NCBI GenBank assembly: GCA_038502055.1
Contig: JAXRKN010000044.1
Location: 4,374,001 to 4,438,000 of the forward strand
Length of the DNA stretch: 64,000 nucleotides
Direction: 5' to 3'
Source of the DNA: Tanytarsus gracilentus
Lineage: Eukaryota > Arthropoda > Insecta > Diptera > Chironomidae
Part shown: piece by piece, positions 39,401 through 52,811 of the stretch
Numbering within the stretch: position 1 is the stretch's first letter
How the letters are laid out: every line of letters begins with the position of its first letter
Notes under the pieces: generated by a model
Seen by the model: only the letters and a program-made list of their open reading frames with translations
What the model was told of the DNA's origin: nothing
Databases searched by the model: none
Made by a program: the position numbers and the translations under genes

Positions 39401-42400
39401 TTGTGCTCACTGGTGTGGGAAAAAAGTTATTTTCCTATTCCAATTTGAATTCGATGCTGAAGCAATGTTGCAAGAAGAATTTGTTCAGTTTTCTAAGCGA
39501 AGATGATTCATATACTGAAGCATGTTTGTAACAAATTTCAATAAACTTTTATTTAATTTGTTTCAACGTGAAAAAAGAAGAAAAAGTGCTAAAGTCAGCA
39601 ATTCTAATGGAATATGAAGAGCGATCGGGTTTTGGCATTTTCAATTTTAATATAAAAGACTGTGAAAGAGAAACTCGAATAAAAATCGATTTTAAGCTAT
39701 TTGAAAGAAGAATCAATAATAACGTCATTGAAATCTGCTGAGCTTTTGTAATTTGAAATTTTTAATAAAAATATCTTCCATACCTGTTGTGTGTGTATCA
39801 TTTGACAACATGTGATCGCGCGAATCGTGCAATTTTTATTTCGGAAAAATTTGCTTCTGTTGTCTGGTCAGGATAATGAAATTTTTATGCAAACTTCACA
39901 GATATATTTTCAATAACAGTCCATCTAGAATTTCAGTGCACATGAGAGTCGCAATGCAATACGATTTTAATTTTTCCTTGATGATTAAAATCTTCAAGGT
40001 GTTTGATATCAAATGAATTAACATGAAATATAAAAGTGATTTTGCATTGACGTCAGTGCAGTGCTGATTTAAAAATTTTAAGTTTATGAAAAAATTAACG
40101 AATTTAACAAATTTAAAATAAAATTGAAGTCTTTTCCAAAATTTTCCTCACAAATCAAATCAAACTCATAACAAAGTATAAAAAAATAAATCGAACATTT
40201 ATCATAATCAGCTTACACATGTCTTCATCGTATTAGAGGTTAAAAAATATTTCTTCTAAAGCATAAATATGGGTCAGGAGTCAGTAAAAGCTATTAACAA
40301 AGCCATTAGTACCATTCAACTGTAAATGAATGTCGACACTCGATGTATGGCTTCTTGTCACCCCTACTAAACACTTACATGCTTAAAACCATCGTAATCG
40401 TCATCGATTTAAAAAAATAGCCGCAAAAACAAATCAACTGAAAATCACATAACAAGTTGACGTGGTTGAAGAATTTTATTATGTACAGTTGTTCGAGTAA
40501 TTTTAAAGGAAATCTGATTACAGCAATCACGTCCTGAATGCTCTCTTTAAAGAATTTCTTAAAAGCATCAATCTCGACAATCGAATTTCACAGTCACACG
40601 ATTTTAACAGTGATGTGAGCGAGATCCATAACGAGATGAAAATGCAAAAGGAAAATTTGAGGAAAATCGCATTTTACGCATAGTTGGGCAAAATGTTCGT
40701 GAATTTTTCACTTTTGAGGGAGGAATGGATGAAAATCATGCATGATAAGGTGTGAGGATAAAACACAAAAAATATTTCTATAATTTTTATTTATTTAAAA
40801 GGATAATTTGCTTTAAAAAATAAAAATTTAATGAATTTCTCTCAAACCAAAAATTTTCATCCACTTCCAACAATTTCCTTCAACAAATTCAATGGATGTA
40901 ATCACGATAATTTGTTGCAATTAGAAGATTGAAATTCTCGCAGAAGATCCGTAATTAAATTATCATAACAAATTGACTCGCATTTCATCTTCATTTTAGC
41001 CAATAAAACTTTCTTCTCAATGCCATTGAATTGAATAGCCATTCGGACCATTCCCTAAATAAGCGACCATTCAACGAAAGAGAAAAATTATAATTGCAAA
41101 TTGATATTTTTATTGAGCATGCTACAAAAATGATATTTTTATTTATTTCACATACATCCGTGAAATGGGAAAATTACACGAGTGAGTCGTGGAATGCATA
41201 AAATATATTTTTTTTGTCTTATAGATTGAAGGCGATAGAATTGAATTTTCTCTAGTTGTACTTGGCTATTAGGAAGATGACTTTATGTGGGTGGGAAATA
41301 ACGGTACTTCATCACCGACAGCAGGGGATGATAATTTTTTCAAAAAAAATTACGAGCAATGGGATTTATGTTTTAAATTTAGGATTTGAACCTTCTATTT
41401 TACAATTTTGCTCAAAATTTTCGATATCAACTTTTAATTTTTGAAACAAATTTTTTGTCTTAATCTGTTGTTTAATAATTCTTGGATTTAAAATAATAAA
41501 ATAATAAATTTAATTTTCTTAATTTTGAAAAAATAAATATTTTAAGGATAAATAATAAGTAACTGCTCATCCACTGCTCAATGAATCTCAGGCAAAAAAA
41601 TTTGTTGTCTCTGCCGATTACATCTCGTAAATCTTTCAACACGATGTCTCATAATTTTATGGGCTTTCGAATGTGTATGTTTACTGAAATTCCTCAAATG
41701 AATCATGAATGTACAGTGAAATTCATTAAAAGCATCTTTTAGATTTATGACATTGTACTGTCAGCGATTAGTAATTTGTTGTTATTGGCTCGAACGTAAT
41801 ATTTCATAAGTTTATCTTCAAGGATGGCACAGGAGGCAGTTTCGTGTGACTTAATATTTTTTCATCATATTTTTAAAAATGACTGCATTAAATTTTAACA
41901 AAAACGTGATTTTTCATTATTTTTCCCTCAAAAATGCAAATTATTTGTTATCATGTTAAGCCACTTGACCATGAGTGTGTAAATAAATAAATTTATGAAA
42001 TTTCATCCCTTAACCTTTTTCTCTCCTGCTCACACCCCTTTCTGAGATTTATTCGTAAATCATCAACTGATAATCTCTTTCGTAAATCTTCTGATCCTTG
42101 TGCGAATCGAGAGTTGTTGGCATGCATTCAATATTTGAACAAATCGTTGACAATTTAATGAAAAATTGACGACGATTTTGAAAGTTGGAAATTTCCTTTA
42201 AAAAATTTAAAATGAAAAATCTTTAAAATTTTAAAATTAATTTTCAACGTTTTTTAAAATATTTTTCACAAACTCCACTCGAAAGTCAATTCTACAAATT
42301 TTATTGCATTTCTCATCATTTAACTTAACTCCACTTCATACACCATTATTGCAGCCATTATTATCCATAATAATCTTCCATTGTTGATTTACATTCGCAG

Positions 42401-43374
42401 CAGTAAACGGTTGAAAATAATAGCAATAATGAGCATGACATCTCTATTCGATAAATTGGTTGGATTATCATTCTGAGATCGTGCATCGAAATGGAAAGGT
42501 AAGAGATTACATGCGATAGAGAGAAAAAGGGGTGAAATTCCAATCACAACGAGACCAATAAAGGTAGCACTCGAAAAGTTAAATTGACTTCGTTGAAAAA
42601 AGAAAAGAAAATTTTTTATTTGCCGGGGTTTGGAAATTGATAAGCAACATCGACACTTTTTTAGCATGTAACTAAAAATCTTCTTCTTCTCGATTGTTTA
42701 TGCATTCATGTGCACACCATAAACGGACACATGTTTGGCATAATAATGATAACGCTTCAAGGGAAAAAGGAGAAAAAAAAGTGAGGGTAAAGTCCATCGC
42801 ACACATTTATGATTTGTTTCAACATTTTTTATCTTTCACGCAATCTTATCCCGAATGTATATGCATTTGGGTTTTATGGTCAATAAATTTCGAACACACT
42901 TAGTCGCACATATATTTTACTAAAGGCACTGGACAAGACAAAAGAAATTTATGACACTTTTGACTACAAAGTCAAGCCATAAAAATTTTCTTCGATGCTA
43001 ATTTCTTGATATTTCCTTTGCGATTGAGGGTTTGAAAAAATGCAAGGGATGGAATCTAAATTTTTAAGAAATATTTTTTTGTTAATTTTTAAAAACCTAC
43101 AAGCCAAGCTAAAATTTTACTTGATTGAAAAAAATCACAAAATTCCCAACCTTGTCGACCATCTTCTGCATGTTTCTTTTAATCAATGCCTTTATCCGAT
43201 GACAGTTCCTTTGTTATGTCTACCAGAGAAACTTTTTATCAATTCCGAAAGTTAACTGACTTTTCTTTTGACTTCCTTAACAGTCGCATATCATCGAATG
43301 GTGAAAAGAAGAGGTTTGAAATCCACCCCTATTTATCTCTCGCTTCTGTTTCATCCCCTTGCTTGCATATAAGC

Positions 43375-43858
43375 GAAGAAAATCCCTCGAGAATGTTTAG
43401 GTCAATTTATTCGATTTCGATCATTACCTAAACTTTATTATTTTTTATTGAATGAGTGTTTCTTTTTTATTCTTCTTCTTTTTACTCATTCAACTCCCTT
43501 CTCGCCCACTTTTTTCATCTGCAGTCAGTTCGATACAAATTGCTGTATTCGGCATATCTCAATGGAGATAAAAAATCAGATGAAATAAAAAAATTGTTTC
43601 GTCCTGCTGGTATCAATTGATGATGACACTATTTATGGTGATTGAGATTGTGAGATGTTTATTAAAATAATAATAAGGCGCTCTCACACATCGCAGCCAT
43701 GACTGACAGGGTTGAAGAAGTTTAGTTAAGTTCTCCTGCAGTGAATCTCAAGTGAGTATAAAAAATCTTCTCTGATTAGATTGATGTAAGGGAGGAGGAA
43801 CATCATCAAGTCGATTCCCGCACAAAACATGCCAAACGACAAATTGCATTCAACCCCA
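43375..43858 (+). repeat. Left arm of a near-perfect long inverted repeat
   Basis: This is the reverse complement of 45719-46204. Reading through both arms base by base I find three substitutions and about three T/A-run length differences over some 485 bp. It runs from AAGAAAATCCCTCGAG at the outer end to CAAATTGCATTCAACCCCA at the inner end. It contains no ORF and no recognisable transposon end. No target-site duplication is visible in the flanks (CATATAAGCG on the left, AGCTGCAGAG on the right). Confidence 0.95.
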
Positions 43859-45718
43859 TTGACATGTTCAAGGTGAAATTTATTCGATGAGATTTTTTCT
43901 AAATATAATGTGCTTCATTTTTATTGCAACAGATTTAACTGAATTAATTTTTAACAAAAAATTTTGTTACAAAAATTTCAGGAAAAAATTATAAAAGTAT
44001 CAAAAAAGATTTCAAGTTGACTGGATACAATCTTTGCTTTTAAGGATTCGAACCATTAAAATTTTTTGTTTACTGCAAATTCACTTTTTTTTCTTGTCAT
44101 AACTTTGCAAATATTCCTTAAACATTTGTTTTAAAATTATATTTAAATCCTCGTGGGAATATAAATCTATATAGGATTTACCTCAATTTACACAATTCAC
44201 ATACCCATGACCATTACCCAGAATAACATATGAACTCACATCAAATTAAATTGTTATTATCGGCTTACAGGGAAATATTTAGGTTATGGAGAGCACTTCA
44301 TGTATGGCTCTCATCCGATTTTATTGCGTGCCACCATGAGTGAAATTCCATCATAATCTCACATAATTGTTTCGCTATGTATGGAGAAAGAAAATCCCAT
44401 AAACACACCCCCAATTCGATTGGATATCAAGCGCATGTCTGATGGAATAAAGGAGTCATTAAAATCATCCTCGATGAGCTCCCTTTTTGAAATAATGCCT
44501 CGCGATTTATTTATTTGCTTAGAAATTATTATCAATGCGGGATCTTGTGACACAATTTCACAATATTTTACTCCTTAATCAATGCGACAGTGTGTCGAAA
44601 ATAATCCCGAATGTATATCAATTTCTTATTCATGACATGTGCCGAAGTATGTGGGTAATTATCGGCAATATTCGATCGATTTGTAGGAAATCTATATTGA
44701 GAGGGGTTGCGATGAGGAAATTTACATTCTTTCGCATCTACAAACATTTTGGGGTTGATTTTGCTTGAGAAAATTTTATTTTAAAGTTCAAACCCTTCAT
44801 AAATTTCAAGAGAAAAGTTTTCATAGCATCAGATAAACGAGCGCAGACAATGTTCCATAAAATAGAGCTATTCAATCGCTATAAATCAACATTCGATTGC
44901 GATTTTTATTTTCTAGTTAAATCAAGGTGTGCACACGTGTGGAAGCTTTTTAAATTTAAAAAACGAATTGCAAAAATTATTCAAAAGAATATCAAATTTT
45001 AAAACCAGCATATTTCCGAATTTAAATACCATATAAATTGCTAAAAATCAAAGCCGTTATATTTTGTTTAAAACTGAATTATTTATGTTTAAAAAATTTA
45101 ACCTAAAATTTAATCTTCCCATCCCTTCTCAAAAAAAAAAGTTTCAGCGTGTTAAATTTTTTCATCCCCGAAAATTTTCCTCGCATGACTTTCCAATTCA
45201 TGCACTCGCTCTCTCCATACCGGAACTAAGCCATTAATTCAATAACAAGCACTTCATCATCGCTCGAGAAGGGGCCGAGTAAAAAATGAAAATTTATTTT
45301 CAATCCCACATAAAAGTTTTTTTTGCTATGATTTGTTGCATTTCACAGTGATAAGGGATGATTCGCATGCTTGACCTTCATTGTTCGTTTTCCCTTAAAA
45401 TAATTTTATCACATCCCTTCACACAATTTAAAATAGCAGCCGAGGGGAAGTCGTGATTTAAAATAGAATTTGTGGTGTGAGGTTACAAAGTGAATTTTAA
45501 TTATGTGGCAGTTAAATGCCGTCAAATAATGCGATTTAAATTCACTCGCGGTAATTTTTTATGAACTTAAAATTTCTCTCGACGATGAAAGTAATAAAAA
45601 GTGTCTGCAATAAAAAATCGAATTATCTTTTCTCTTCGAAAGTAATTGACTGCATCTGAAATTGTTTGAGTCATAAAAAGAGATAGAAGTAAATTTCTAC
45701 CTTTTGTGTGTATGTGTG
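43859..45718. other. Spacer between the inverted-repeat arms
   Basis: 1.86 kb of AT-rich sequence. Overlapping short ORFs exist on both strands at 44359-44578 (64-65 codons), but neither has a recognisable domain or splice context, and there is no transposase signature. A tRNA-like box-B word (GGATTCGAACC reversed) occurs at 44044, without an A box or cloverleaf. Confidence 0.6.
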
Positions 45719-46204
45719 TGGGGTTGAATGCAATTTGTCGTTTGGCATGTTTTGTGCGGGAATCGACTTGATGATGTTCCTCCTCCCTTACATCAATCTA
45801 ATCAGAGAAAATTTTTTATACTCACTTGAGATTCACTGCAGGAGAACTTAACTAAACTTCTTCAACCCTGTCAGTCATGGCTGCGATGTGTGAGAGCGCC
45901 TTATTATTATTTTAATAAACATCTCACAATCTCAATCACCATAAATAGTGTCATCATCAATTGATACCAGCAGGACGAAACAATTTTTTTATTTCATCTG
46001 ATTTTTTATCTCCATTGAGATATGCCGAATACAGCAATTTGTATCGAACTGACTGCAGATGAAAAAAGTGGGCGAGAAGGGAGTTGAATGAGAAAAAAAG
46101 AAGAAGAATAAAAAAGAAACACTCATTCAATAAAAAATAATAAAGTTTAGGTAATGATCGAAATCGAATAAATTGACCTAAACACTCTCGAGGGATTTTT
46201 TCTT
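45719..46204 (-). repeat. Right arm of the long inverted repeat
   Basis: Partner of 43375-43858, in opposite orientation. The inner edge is at TGGGGTTGAATG, right after a TGTGTATGTGTGTG tract, and the outer edge is at CTCGAGGGATTTTTTCTT. Arm-to-arm identity is above 98%. Confidence 0.95.
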
Positions 46205-47512
46205 AGCTGCAGAGATAGTGCGGCGATGATGACTCTGGTGATGGTCCATCTGTTATCCTTTTTCTCTAATTTTTTATCCCTCACCTTTTTTTTTAGTACC
46301 AATTTTCATCTGTGCTTCGATGATGAGAGATTAAACACGCAGTTATGCACTCGATTTTTTTCTGAGGCCATCCAAACACACTTGAGGTTCGCACACATTG
46401 AAGAGTGCCATAAAAATATAAAAGACACTGCATTCACTTTTTTTATGAGATCTCAAGTGCGTTTCTTTACATTGTGTGCATGCATCTAAAAAAATATCTT
46501 TCATGGATCGTCTCTTAAATGCTCTATAATTGAATTTTGCTAGCGGAAAAATCAATGCCATTATATTGATTGCGGCTTCAAAAGGAGAGAATAGAGACAC
46601 ACGGAAGAAGTAAATTGAAGGAGGGGAGCAGTGATTTAAGTTATTGATTTTCATTCGATTTTTAAGCCGAGAAAATTGTTTAATATGCGGAAAATATTTT
46701 CCATGTGTATATGCTTCATATGACACAGCATGGCTTTTTTATGTCGATTGAGTATGTGTGTATATAATTTAAAGAGGATCTTTTTGTTCATGATTTAGTA
46801 GGTATTTGTGCATGAAGCTCACATGCAGGGTGAATTGAGTAAATTTTTATTGACCTCTTAAGAATTATTGCAAGAGTTGGAAAAAATTTGAATAAATTTA
46901 CGAAATATGTTTTAAAAAAATATCGTAATTAAAAAACTAATAAAAATTTTAAAATATTTTTGTAAAAAAATTCCATCCCTTGCAAGGTGATGCATAATTT
47001 TTTTTCTTACCCCACCGACTCTCATCTTTTTCGTGCTGAGATTTACAACATTGTTGATATGCAAAAATATGCAAAAGAGCATTTCCTTCAAGTGTGCCAT
47101 ATAAATTCGATCTGAGTTGAATTTCATTGTTGCATGTGAGAAATTATTTCACTTTCAATAATTTTCCGTAATCGTTTTCATGGCTAGTTGCGGATGTAAT
47201 TTCAAACACAATAGCGTGTAAATGTTTATTAAAAATGATATTAAATGGTGTTTGCATAACAGGTTTGTCAATGATGTTTTAAATATTAATAAACACGTCA
47301 AGCATGGCGGAAATTTTAAAATAAAAAATATCACACTTCATCGCAAATGTTGGTGACTGAATAAAAAATATTCAACTTTTTTCTGTTTTAATCGAAATAT
47401 TTAATTGATAAAGTTAAATCATCCTTGCCAAGTCTCAAACCCCTTCAAAAATTTCGGCATTTATAACTTTTTAATCACCACATCATTTTTCACTAATGTG
47501 TGACACTATAAG

Positions 47513-48544
47513 ATGCTTCTAAAAGCCTTAGTTAACATTTCGATAGTTTTTATAAGTTGCTGTCTTAATGTCATATTTTTAGAGTCCATAATTAGGTGAG
47601 TGTCAAATTTATCGTCATCAAAAACTCAATGATATTATTTTAGATACGATCCAGGTGCCGGAAACTTGATTACATTGGCTCAATTTTCATTCGTGTCCGT
47701 CTACGGTCTTTTTTTTACATCAAAATTCTTCACAATCAAACGTGTCATCAAATTGAAGGATTATGCAATTTTAGTCGCAATCTTTTTCGTCTCAAATGTC
47801 TGCAATAACTATGCTCTAAAATTCAAAATTCCAATGCCATTGTTATTAATTTTTCGGTCTGGTTCGCTTATCGCGAACATGATTATGAGTCGAATGATTT
47901 TGAAGCGTCGATATACGTTTTGGAAATACTTTTCGGTGTTTATGATAACGATTGGAATTGGAATTTGTACGTTAATGTCGAGGATGGACGCGAAAGAGAG
48001 TGATGATGATGAGTCGTCGGTATTTTGGTGGACGATTGGAGTAATTTTAATGGCGACATCGCTTTTACTCGCAGCCCGAATGGGAATTTTTCAAGAGACA
48101 CTTTTTCGAAAGTACGGCAAACATCCCGAGGAAGCGCTTTTCTATTCACATCTATTAGCACTACCAACACTCATGCCATTAGTGTTCGATATCTTTTCTC
48201 ACTATGGAAAAATGCTTCAATCATCAGTAATTAATTTATTAAGTCTCTCGGTTCCGAGTCAATTACTACTTCTCGCTCTTAATGTAGTGACACACTTTCT
48301 ATGTATTAGATCGGTCTATGTGCTTACATCTGAATTTTCATCTCTTACAGTCACACTTGTTGTGACTCTCAGAAAATTTGTTTCTCTTATTTTGTCGATA
48401 GTTTACTTTAAAAATCCTTTTACAACGTTCCATTGGATAGGGACGATTTTTATCTTTATTGGAACTTTGATTTTTACTGAAATAATACCAAAAATTAGGG
48501 AAAAGTTAAATAAGAAAAGAACAAAATTTATTTCGATTATCTAG
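47513..48544 (+). CDS. SLC35B4: SLC35B4-type nucleotide-sugar transporter
   Basis: Two exons, 47513-47595 and 47644-48544, join in phase to 327 residues (human SLC35B4 is about 331). There are about ten hydrophobic helices beginning at residue 5. Family marks include NYALKFKIPMPLLLIFRSGS in the second/third helices, FQETLFRKYGKHPEEALFYS in the central loop (very typical of SLC35B4) and a late helix pair with VTLRKFVSLILSIVYFKNPF. The C-terminus is short and Lys-rich (KKRTK). SLC35B4 proteins carry UDP-xylose/UDP-GlcNAc into the Golgi or ER; the fly relative Efr has been described as an ER GDP-fucose transporter, so substrate cannot be fixed from sequence. The start is the only ATG giving the first membrane helix. 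Confidence 0.9.
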
Positions 48545-48598
48545 ACAGAGTCACGTGCGGGTATTTAATTGTAAATTTGTAACATGTGATTAGAACAC

Positions 48599-48604
48599 AA
48601 TAAA
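48599..48604 (+). promoter_or_regulatory. Poly(A) signal of SLC35B4
   Basis: AATAAA 55 bp after the stop, overlapping a second AATAAA-like copy. Confidence 0.6.
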
Positions 48605-49390
48605 ATAAATGTTAAACTTATTGCGAAAATTCGCTTGCAAATATTTTAAATTTTAACGGAAATTTTTAAAGAATTTTATAAAAAATAATTTAAATTTTTT
48701 TAATACAATTTTACTCTTAAACTTTATAAATCAACTCGACCGTAAATCAATCATTTATGCGACATTAATTATTGTTTCAGTGCGCACACAGTTGACTTCA
48801 TTAAAAGCATCAAATGAATGCACTGGTTTAATTTCATGGTAATTTTCTCTCAATTACATCATCATCATCAAGGAGGCGCACCATAAACAAAAGACGAATT
48901 TAGATTTTCATTTCCGACCACACATAATTAAAAGGCATTCACAGCCGCAAATTTAATTTTAAATTCACCCTGAAGTACGATGGAGGGTGAAAATACAAAA
49001 TACTATTTTATTGCTATAATCGGAGTCAAAGATGCATCTAGATGCTAGTTATCCTTAATAAATTTTATTTTTCTCAACGTTTCCATGCCGCGTTTATTCA
49101 CTTTTTTAAGTGTGCCTGAAAGAGCGGAAATTTTCTTACGAGGGTTCTCTATCTGCGATGACTTACAAATTAAAATTTTATTCATGACACTTTTGATTTA
49201 CTGATACTTTTCTTGGGGTTCATTATAATCTTTTAAACGTGTAATTTAAATTAAATTGAAATTTTATCGACTTTTTATTTCTAACGGCTTTGAAAAATTC
49301 AAATCTTTCGACACGTGCGTCGCGTCGAATTTTAGTTCGAGTCAACACGTTAAACCGCGAAAATAATAAAATTTATTAAAAAAGTTAATT
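48605..49390 (+). promoter_or_regulatory. Intergenic region and promoter of Mtr4
   Basis: About 790 bp with no ORF of note. The last 90 bp turn GC-rich (CGACACGTGCGTCGCGTCG at 49309-49327, containing a CACGTG E-box), the likely core promoter of the housekeeping helicase gene that starts at 49391. Confidence 0.45.
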
Positions 49391-52300
49391 ATGGGCGATG
49401 TAGACGAGTTATTTAGCTGTTTTGATGATGAAGCGGAAGAGAAACAGCCAACAGTGCCGAAGGTTATGAAGGTTGTTGCGAAATCTCAGGAAATTGAAGA
49501 AAAATCGTGAGTATTTTTATTTTGCATGAGAAAAATGTGGTTGAAGAATGAAAACAAACTTTTTTTAGAGAGCAAAGCGAAACGTCGATGAAAAGACCGC
49601 TGGAAGTTAGCGATGAAGATGAGGCGGCAAAAAAGATGAGAGTTGAATCGGTGCTGGATGATATTAAGTGAGTTTAGTGTCCACTGGATCTTAATTTTTA
49701 ATTTTCAGATAAATTAACAAGTAAATTTATATTTTAGTCTCGAAAGTGTCGACACAAGAATTAAAATTCACGTTATCAAGAGTCCAGACGCATGTCTTCA
49801 TGAGGTAGCTGTCCATCCATCACAAGAATACATCCCACTTGCAACTCCAACAACACAACCATCAAAAGAATATCCCTTCATTCTTGATCCATTTCAAAAG
49901 GAGGCAATTTTGTGCATTGAAAATAATCAATCAGTGCTCGTGTCGGCTCACACATCAGCCGGTAAAACGGTTGTTGCTGAATATGCAGTTGCATTAGCAC
50001 TTTCGAAGAAGCAGAGAGTGATCTACACAACACCCATTAAGGCACTTTCAAATCAAAAGTATCGCGAGTTTCAGGAGGAGTTTAAGGATGTCGGATTGGT
50101 TACTGGCGATATTACAATCAACCCTTCAGCATCGTGTCTCATTATGACAACTGAAATTCTCAGAAATATGCTGTATCGTGGATCTGAAATCATGCGAGAA
50201 GTCGGCTGGGTTGTTTTCGACGAAATTCATTACATGAGAGATAAAGAACGTGGCGTTGTATGGGAAGAGACGCTAATTTTACTTCCCGACAATGTTAAAT
50301 ACGTTTTCCTTTCGGCCACAATTCCAAATGCTCGTCAATTTGCCGAGTGGGTTTGTCACATTCACAAACAGCCATGTCATGTTGTCTACACCGACTATCG
50401 ACCAACTCCACTTCAACATTACATCTTTCCCGCAGGTGGCGACGGAATTCATCTCGTTGTCGATGAAAAGGGAAATTTCAAAGAAGATAACTTTAATAAG
50501 GCCATGAATGGTCTCGCGCAAGCAGGCGATGCAGCGAAAGGAGACGAGAAAGGTCGAAAGGGTGGAGTTAAAGCTACAAACAGAAGCTCTGGAAAATCAA
50601 ATATCTTTAAGATTGTCAAAATGATTATGGAACGAAGTTTAGCGCCGGTCATCATTTTCTCATTCAGCAAAAAAGAGTGTGAAAGCAATGCACAGGAGAT
50701 TGCAAGTCTTGATTTTAATTCTGCAGAAGAGAAAAAATTAGTTGATGAAGTTTTCAACAATGCAATGGATGTGTTGAGCGAGGATGACAAAAAACTACCA
50801 CAAGTTCAAAAGTTGTTGCCTTTGTTGCGTCGTGGAATTGGAATTCATCATGGTAAACATAAAGTAATAATTTTACTCCTGAAAAACTCATGATTTATAT
50901 TTTTAGGTGGACTTCTTCCAATCTTAAAAGAGACAATTGAGATTCTCTTCGGTGAAGGTTTGCTTAAGGCTCTCTTTTCAACCGAGACTTTTGCTATGGG
51001 TCTTAACATGCCCGCTCGAACAGTCGTCTTCACGAGCAGTCGTAAATTCGATGGACGCGCTTTTCGTACGCTTGCCAGTGGTGAATACATTCAAATGTCA
51101 GGACGTGCCGGTCGACGTGGCCTCGACGACAAGGGAATTGTAATTCTCATGGTAGATGAAAAAGTCTCGCCAGCAGTCGGACGTGAGATTGTTAAAGGAT
51201 TACCGAATGCGATTAATTCAGCTTTTCATCTCACATACAACATGGTGTTAAATTTGTTGCGTGTCGAGGAAATTAATCCCGAGTACATGCTCGAGCGATC
51301 ATTCTTTCAATTTCAAAATCAATCAACAATTCCGGAGCTCTATCGAAAGGTTCAGAAAAAACAAGAAGAATATCAAAGCTTTATCCTGCACGACGAGGCT
51401 TCGATTAAGAGCTATCATCATATCCGAGAGCAGTTGGACGCGTTGAGTAAAAAGTATCAGGAATATTACACAAACGCTCAGAATCTTAAGCCTTTCTTAA
51501 ATCCGGGTAAATTTAACTAGTTTTAACTAATTACAGTTTAATTAAATTTATCACATTTTAGGTCGCTTAATCAAAATTAAAACCGATGAAAATGAGTTCG
51601 ATTGGGGAATTGTGATTAATAACAAAATCGAAAATATTGACAACTCTAAAAATCCTCTAAAATCTGACTCGCGGCTCATCATTGAAGTTCTTTTGCATAT
51701 CGAAGATTGTACGGAGAAGACCACAAATCCCAAACCAGCACAAAAGGGAAAGAAAAATTGCGCTGAAGTTATTCCAGTCGCTTCAAAACTCGTGTCGAAG
51801 CTGAGCACATTGAGAATCTACTATCCAAACGATCTTCGACCGCACGAAAACCGACTTTCAGTTTTTAAAAACATTGATGATGTGAAAAAGAGATTTCCGG
51901 ATGGTCCGCCACTCGTGCATCCAGTTAAAGATATGAAAATTAAAAACGACGATTTTCTCAATGTAATTTCAATGATTGAAAAGTTTGAAAAGCGACTTTA
52001 CTCGCATCCACTCCACAACTCTGCCGATCTCTCCGAAATTTATTCGAGATATTTAGAGAAATTGCAACTCGAAAAAGAACTTAAGCAAGCTAAACTTGCA
52101 CTAAAAGATGCTAAAAGTCTTTTGCAAATGGATGACTTGAAGAATCGAAAGCGAGTATTGAGAAGACTTGGCTATTGTACGAGTGCGGATGTGATTGAAT
52201 TCAAGGGACGTGTCGCATGTGAGCTATCATCAGGCGATGAATTGCTGATTACCGAAATGATTTTCAATGGAACTTTCAATGACTTGGCACCAGCACAATG

Positions 52301-52712
52301 TGCATCACTTTTATCATGTTTCGTGTGCGATGACAAATCATCTGAGCTGAATATTGACAAAGAACTCGAGACTGCATTGAAGCAAATGCAAGATTTTGCT
52401 CGAAGAATTGCGAAAGTGTCGAAGGAATGCAAGATGGAAGTCGATGAGGACGAATATGTTGATAAATTCAAAACGACGCTCATGGACGTTGTGCTGAAAT
52501 GGTGTAAAGGTGCGACTTTCCTTCAAATCTGTGGAATGACCGAAGTTTTTGAGGGAAATATCATTCGATGCATGCGAAGATTGGAAGAGCTTATGAGACA
52601 AATGGTTCAGGCGTCTAAGACGATTGGAAATACAGACTTGGAAAATAAATTCTCAGAAGCTATTCGACTTCTAAAGCGTGATATCGTTTTTGCAGCATCA
52701 CTTTATCTTTAA
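49391..52712 (+). CDS. Mtr4: Mtr4 exosome RNA helicase
   Basis: Five exons, 49391-49506, 49569-49667, 49738-50852, 50907-51506 and 51562-52712, give 1026 residues (human MTR4 is 1042). The acidic N-terminus (MGDVDELFSCFDD) is followed by the Ski2-like DExH core: motif I AHTSAGKT at 142-149, motif II DEIH at 233-236, motif III SAT at 264-266, motif VI QMSGRAGRRG at 506-515. The arch/KOW region (from about 600, with a Lys-rich stretch) and the C-terminal helical-bundle/DSHCT domain follow, ending in the family-typical KRDIVFAASLYL. Mtr4 unwinds RNA for the nuclear exosome as part of TRAMP and NEXT. All catalytic motifs are intact. The 3' end is convergent with the small secreted protein gene, with 99 bp between the stops. 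Confidence 0.97.
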
Positions 52713-52794
52713 ATTTATGAATTTTAATAAGATTTATAAATATTGAACTTTATAGAAATGAATTGAAAATATTTTAAGCTTTGTAAATTCTAAA

Positions 52795-52800
52795 TTTATT
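52795..52800 (-). promoter_or_regulatory. Poly(A) signal of the small secreted protein gene
   Basis: AATAAA on the - strand, 11 bp beyond the stop codon at 52812-52814. The transcript end therefore probably overlaps the 3' UTR of Mtr4. Confidence 0.5.
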
Positions 52801-52811
52801 TTTCACTCAAT

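Larger units (their letters stand above)
30481..47512. other. 17-kb gene desert, putative traffic jam regulatory domain
   Basis: No ORF longer than 127 codons, no exon with coding-like composition, and no RNA gene recognised on either strand. It contains several GC-richer islands (around 32400-32700, 33660-34330, 38250-38560 and 43500-43860) that may be enhancers of traffic jam, or of SLC35B4 at the right end. Its one striking structure is the inverted repeat at 43375-46204. Confidence 0.5.

Noticed and set aside
43040..43431. Two overlapping + strand ORFs of 71-81 codons just left of the inverted repeat
   Set aside because: Low-complexity, AT-driven frames with no splice sites or motifs. 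The second runs into the repeat arm, where the other arm keeps no equivalent ORF.
44041..44060. tRNA-like box-B word (GGTTCGAATCC on the - strand) in the inverted-repeat spacer
   Set aside because: No A box at the right distance and no cloverleaf pairing.
43375..46204. The inverted repeat as a classical TIR DNA transposon
   Set aside because: No target-site duplication in the flanks, no transposase fragment in the spacer, and arm ends unlike any TIR I recognise. Not fully excluded.
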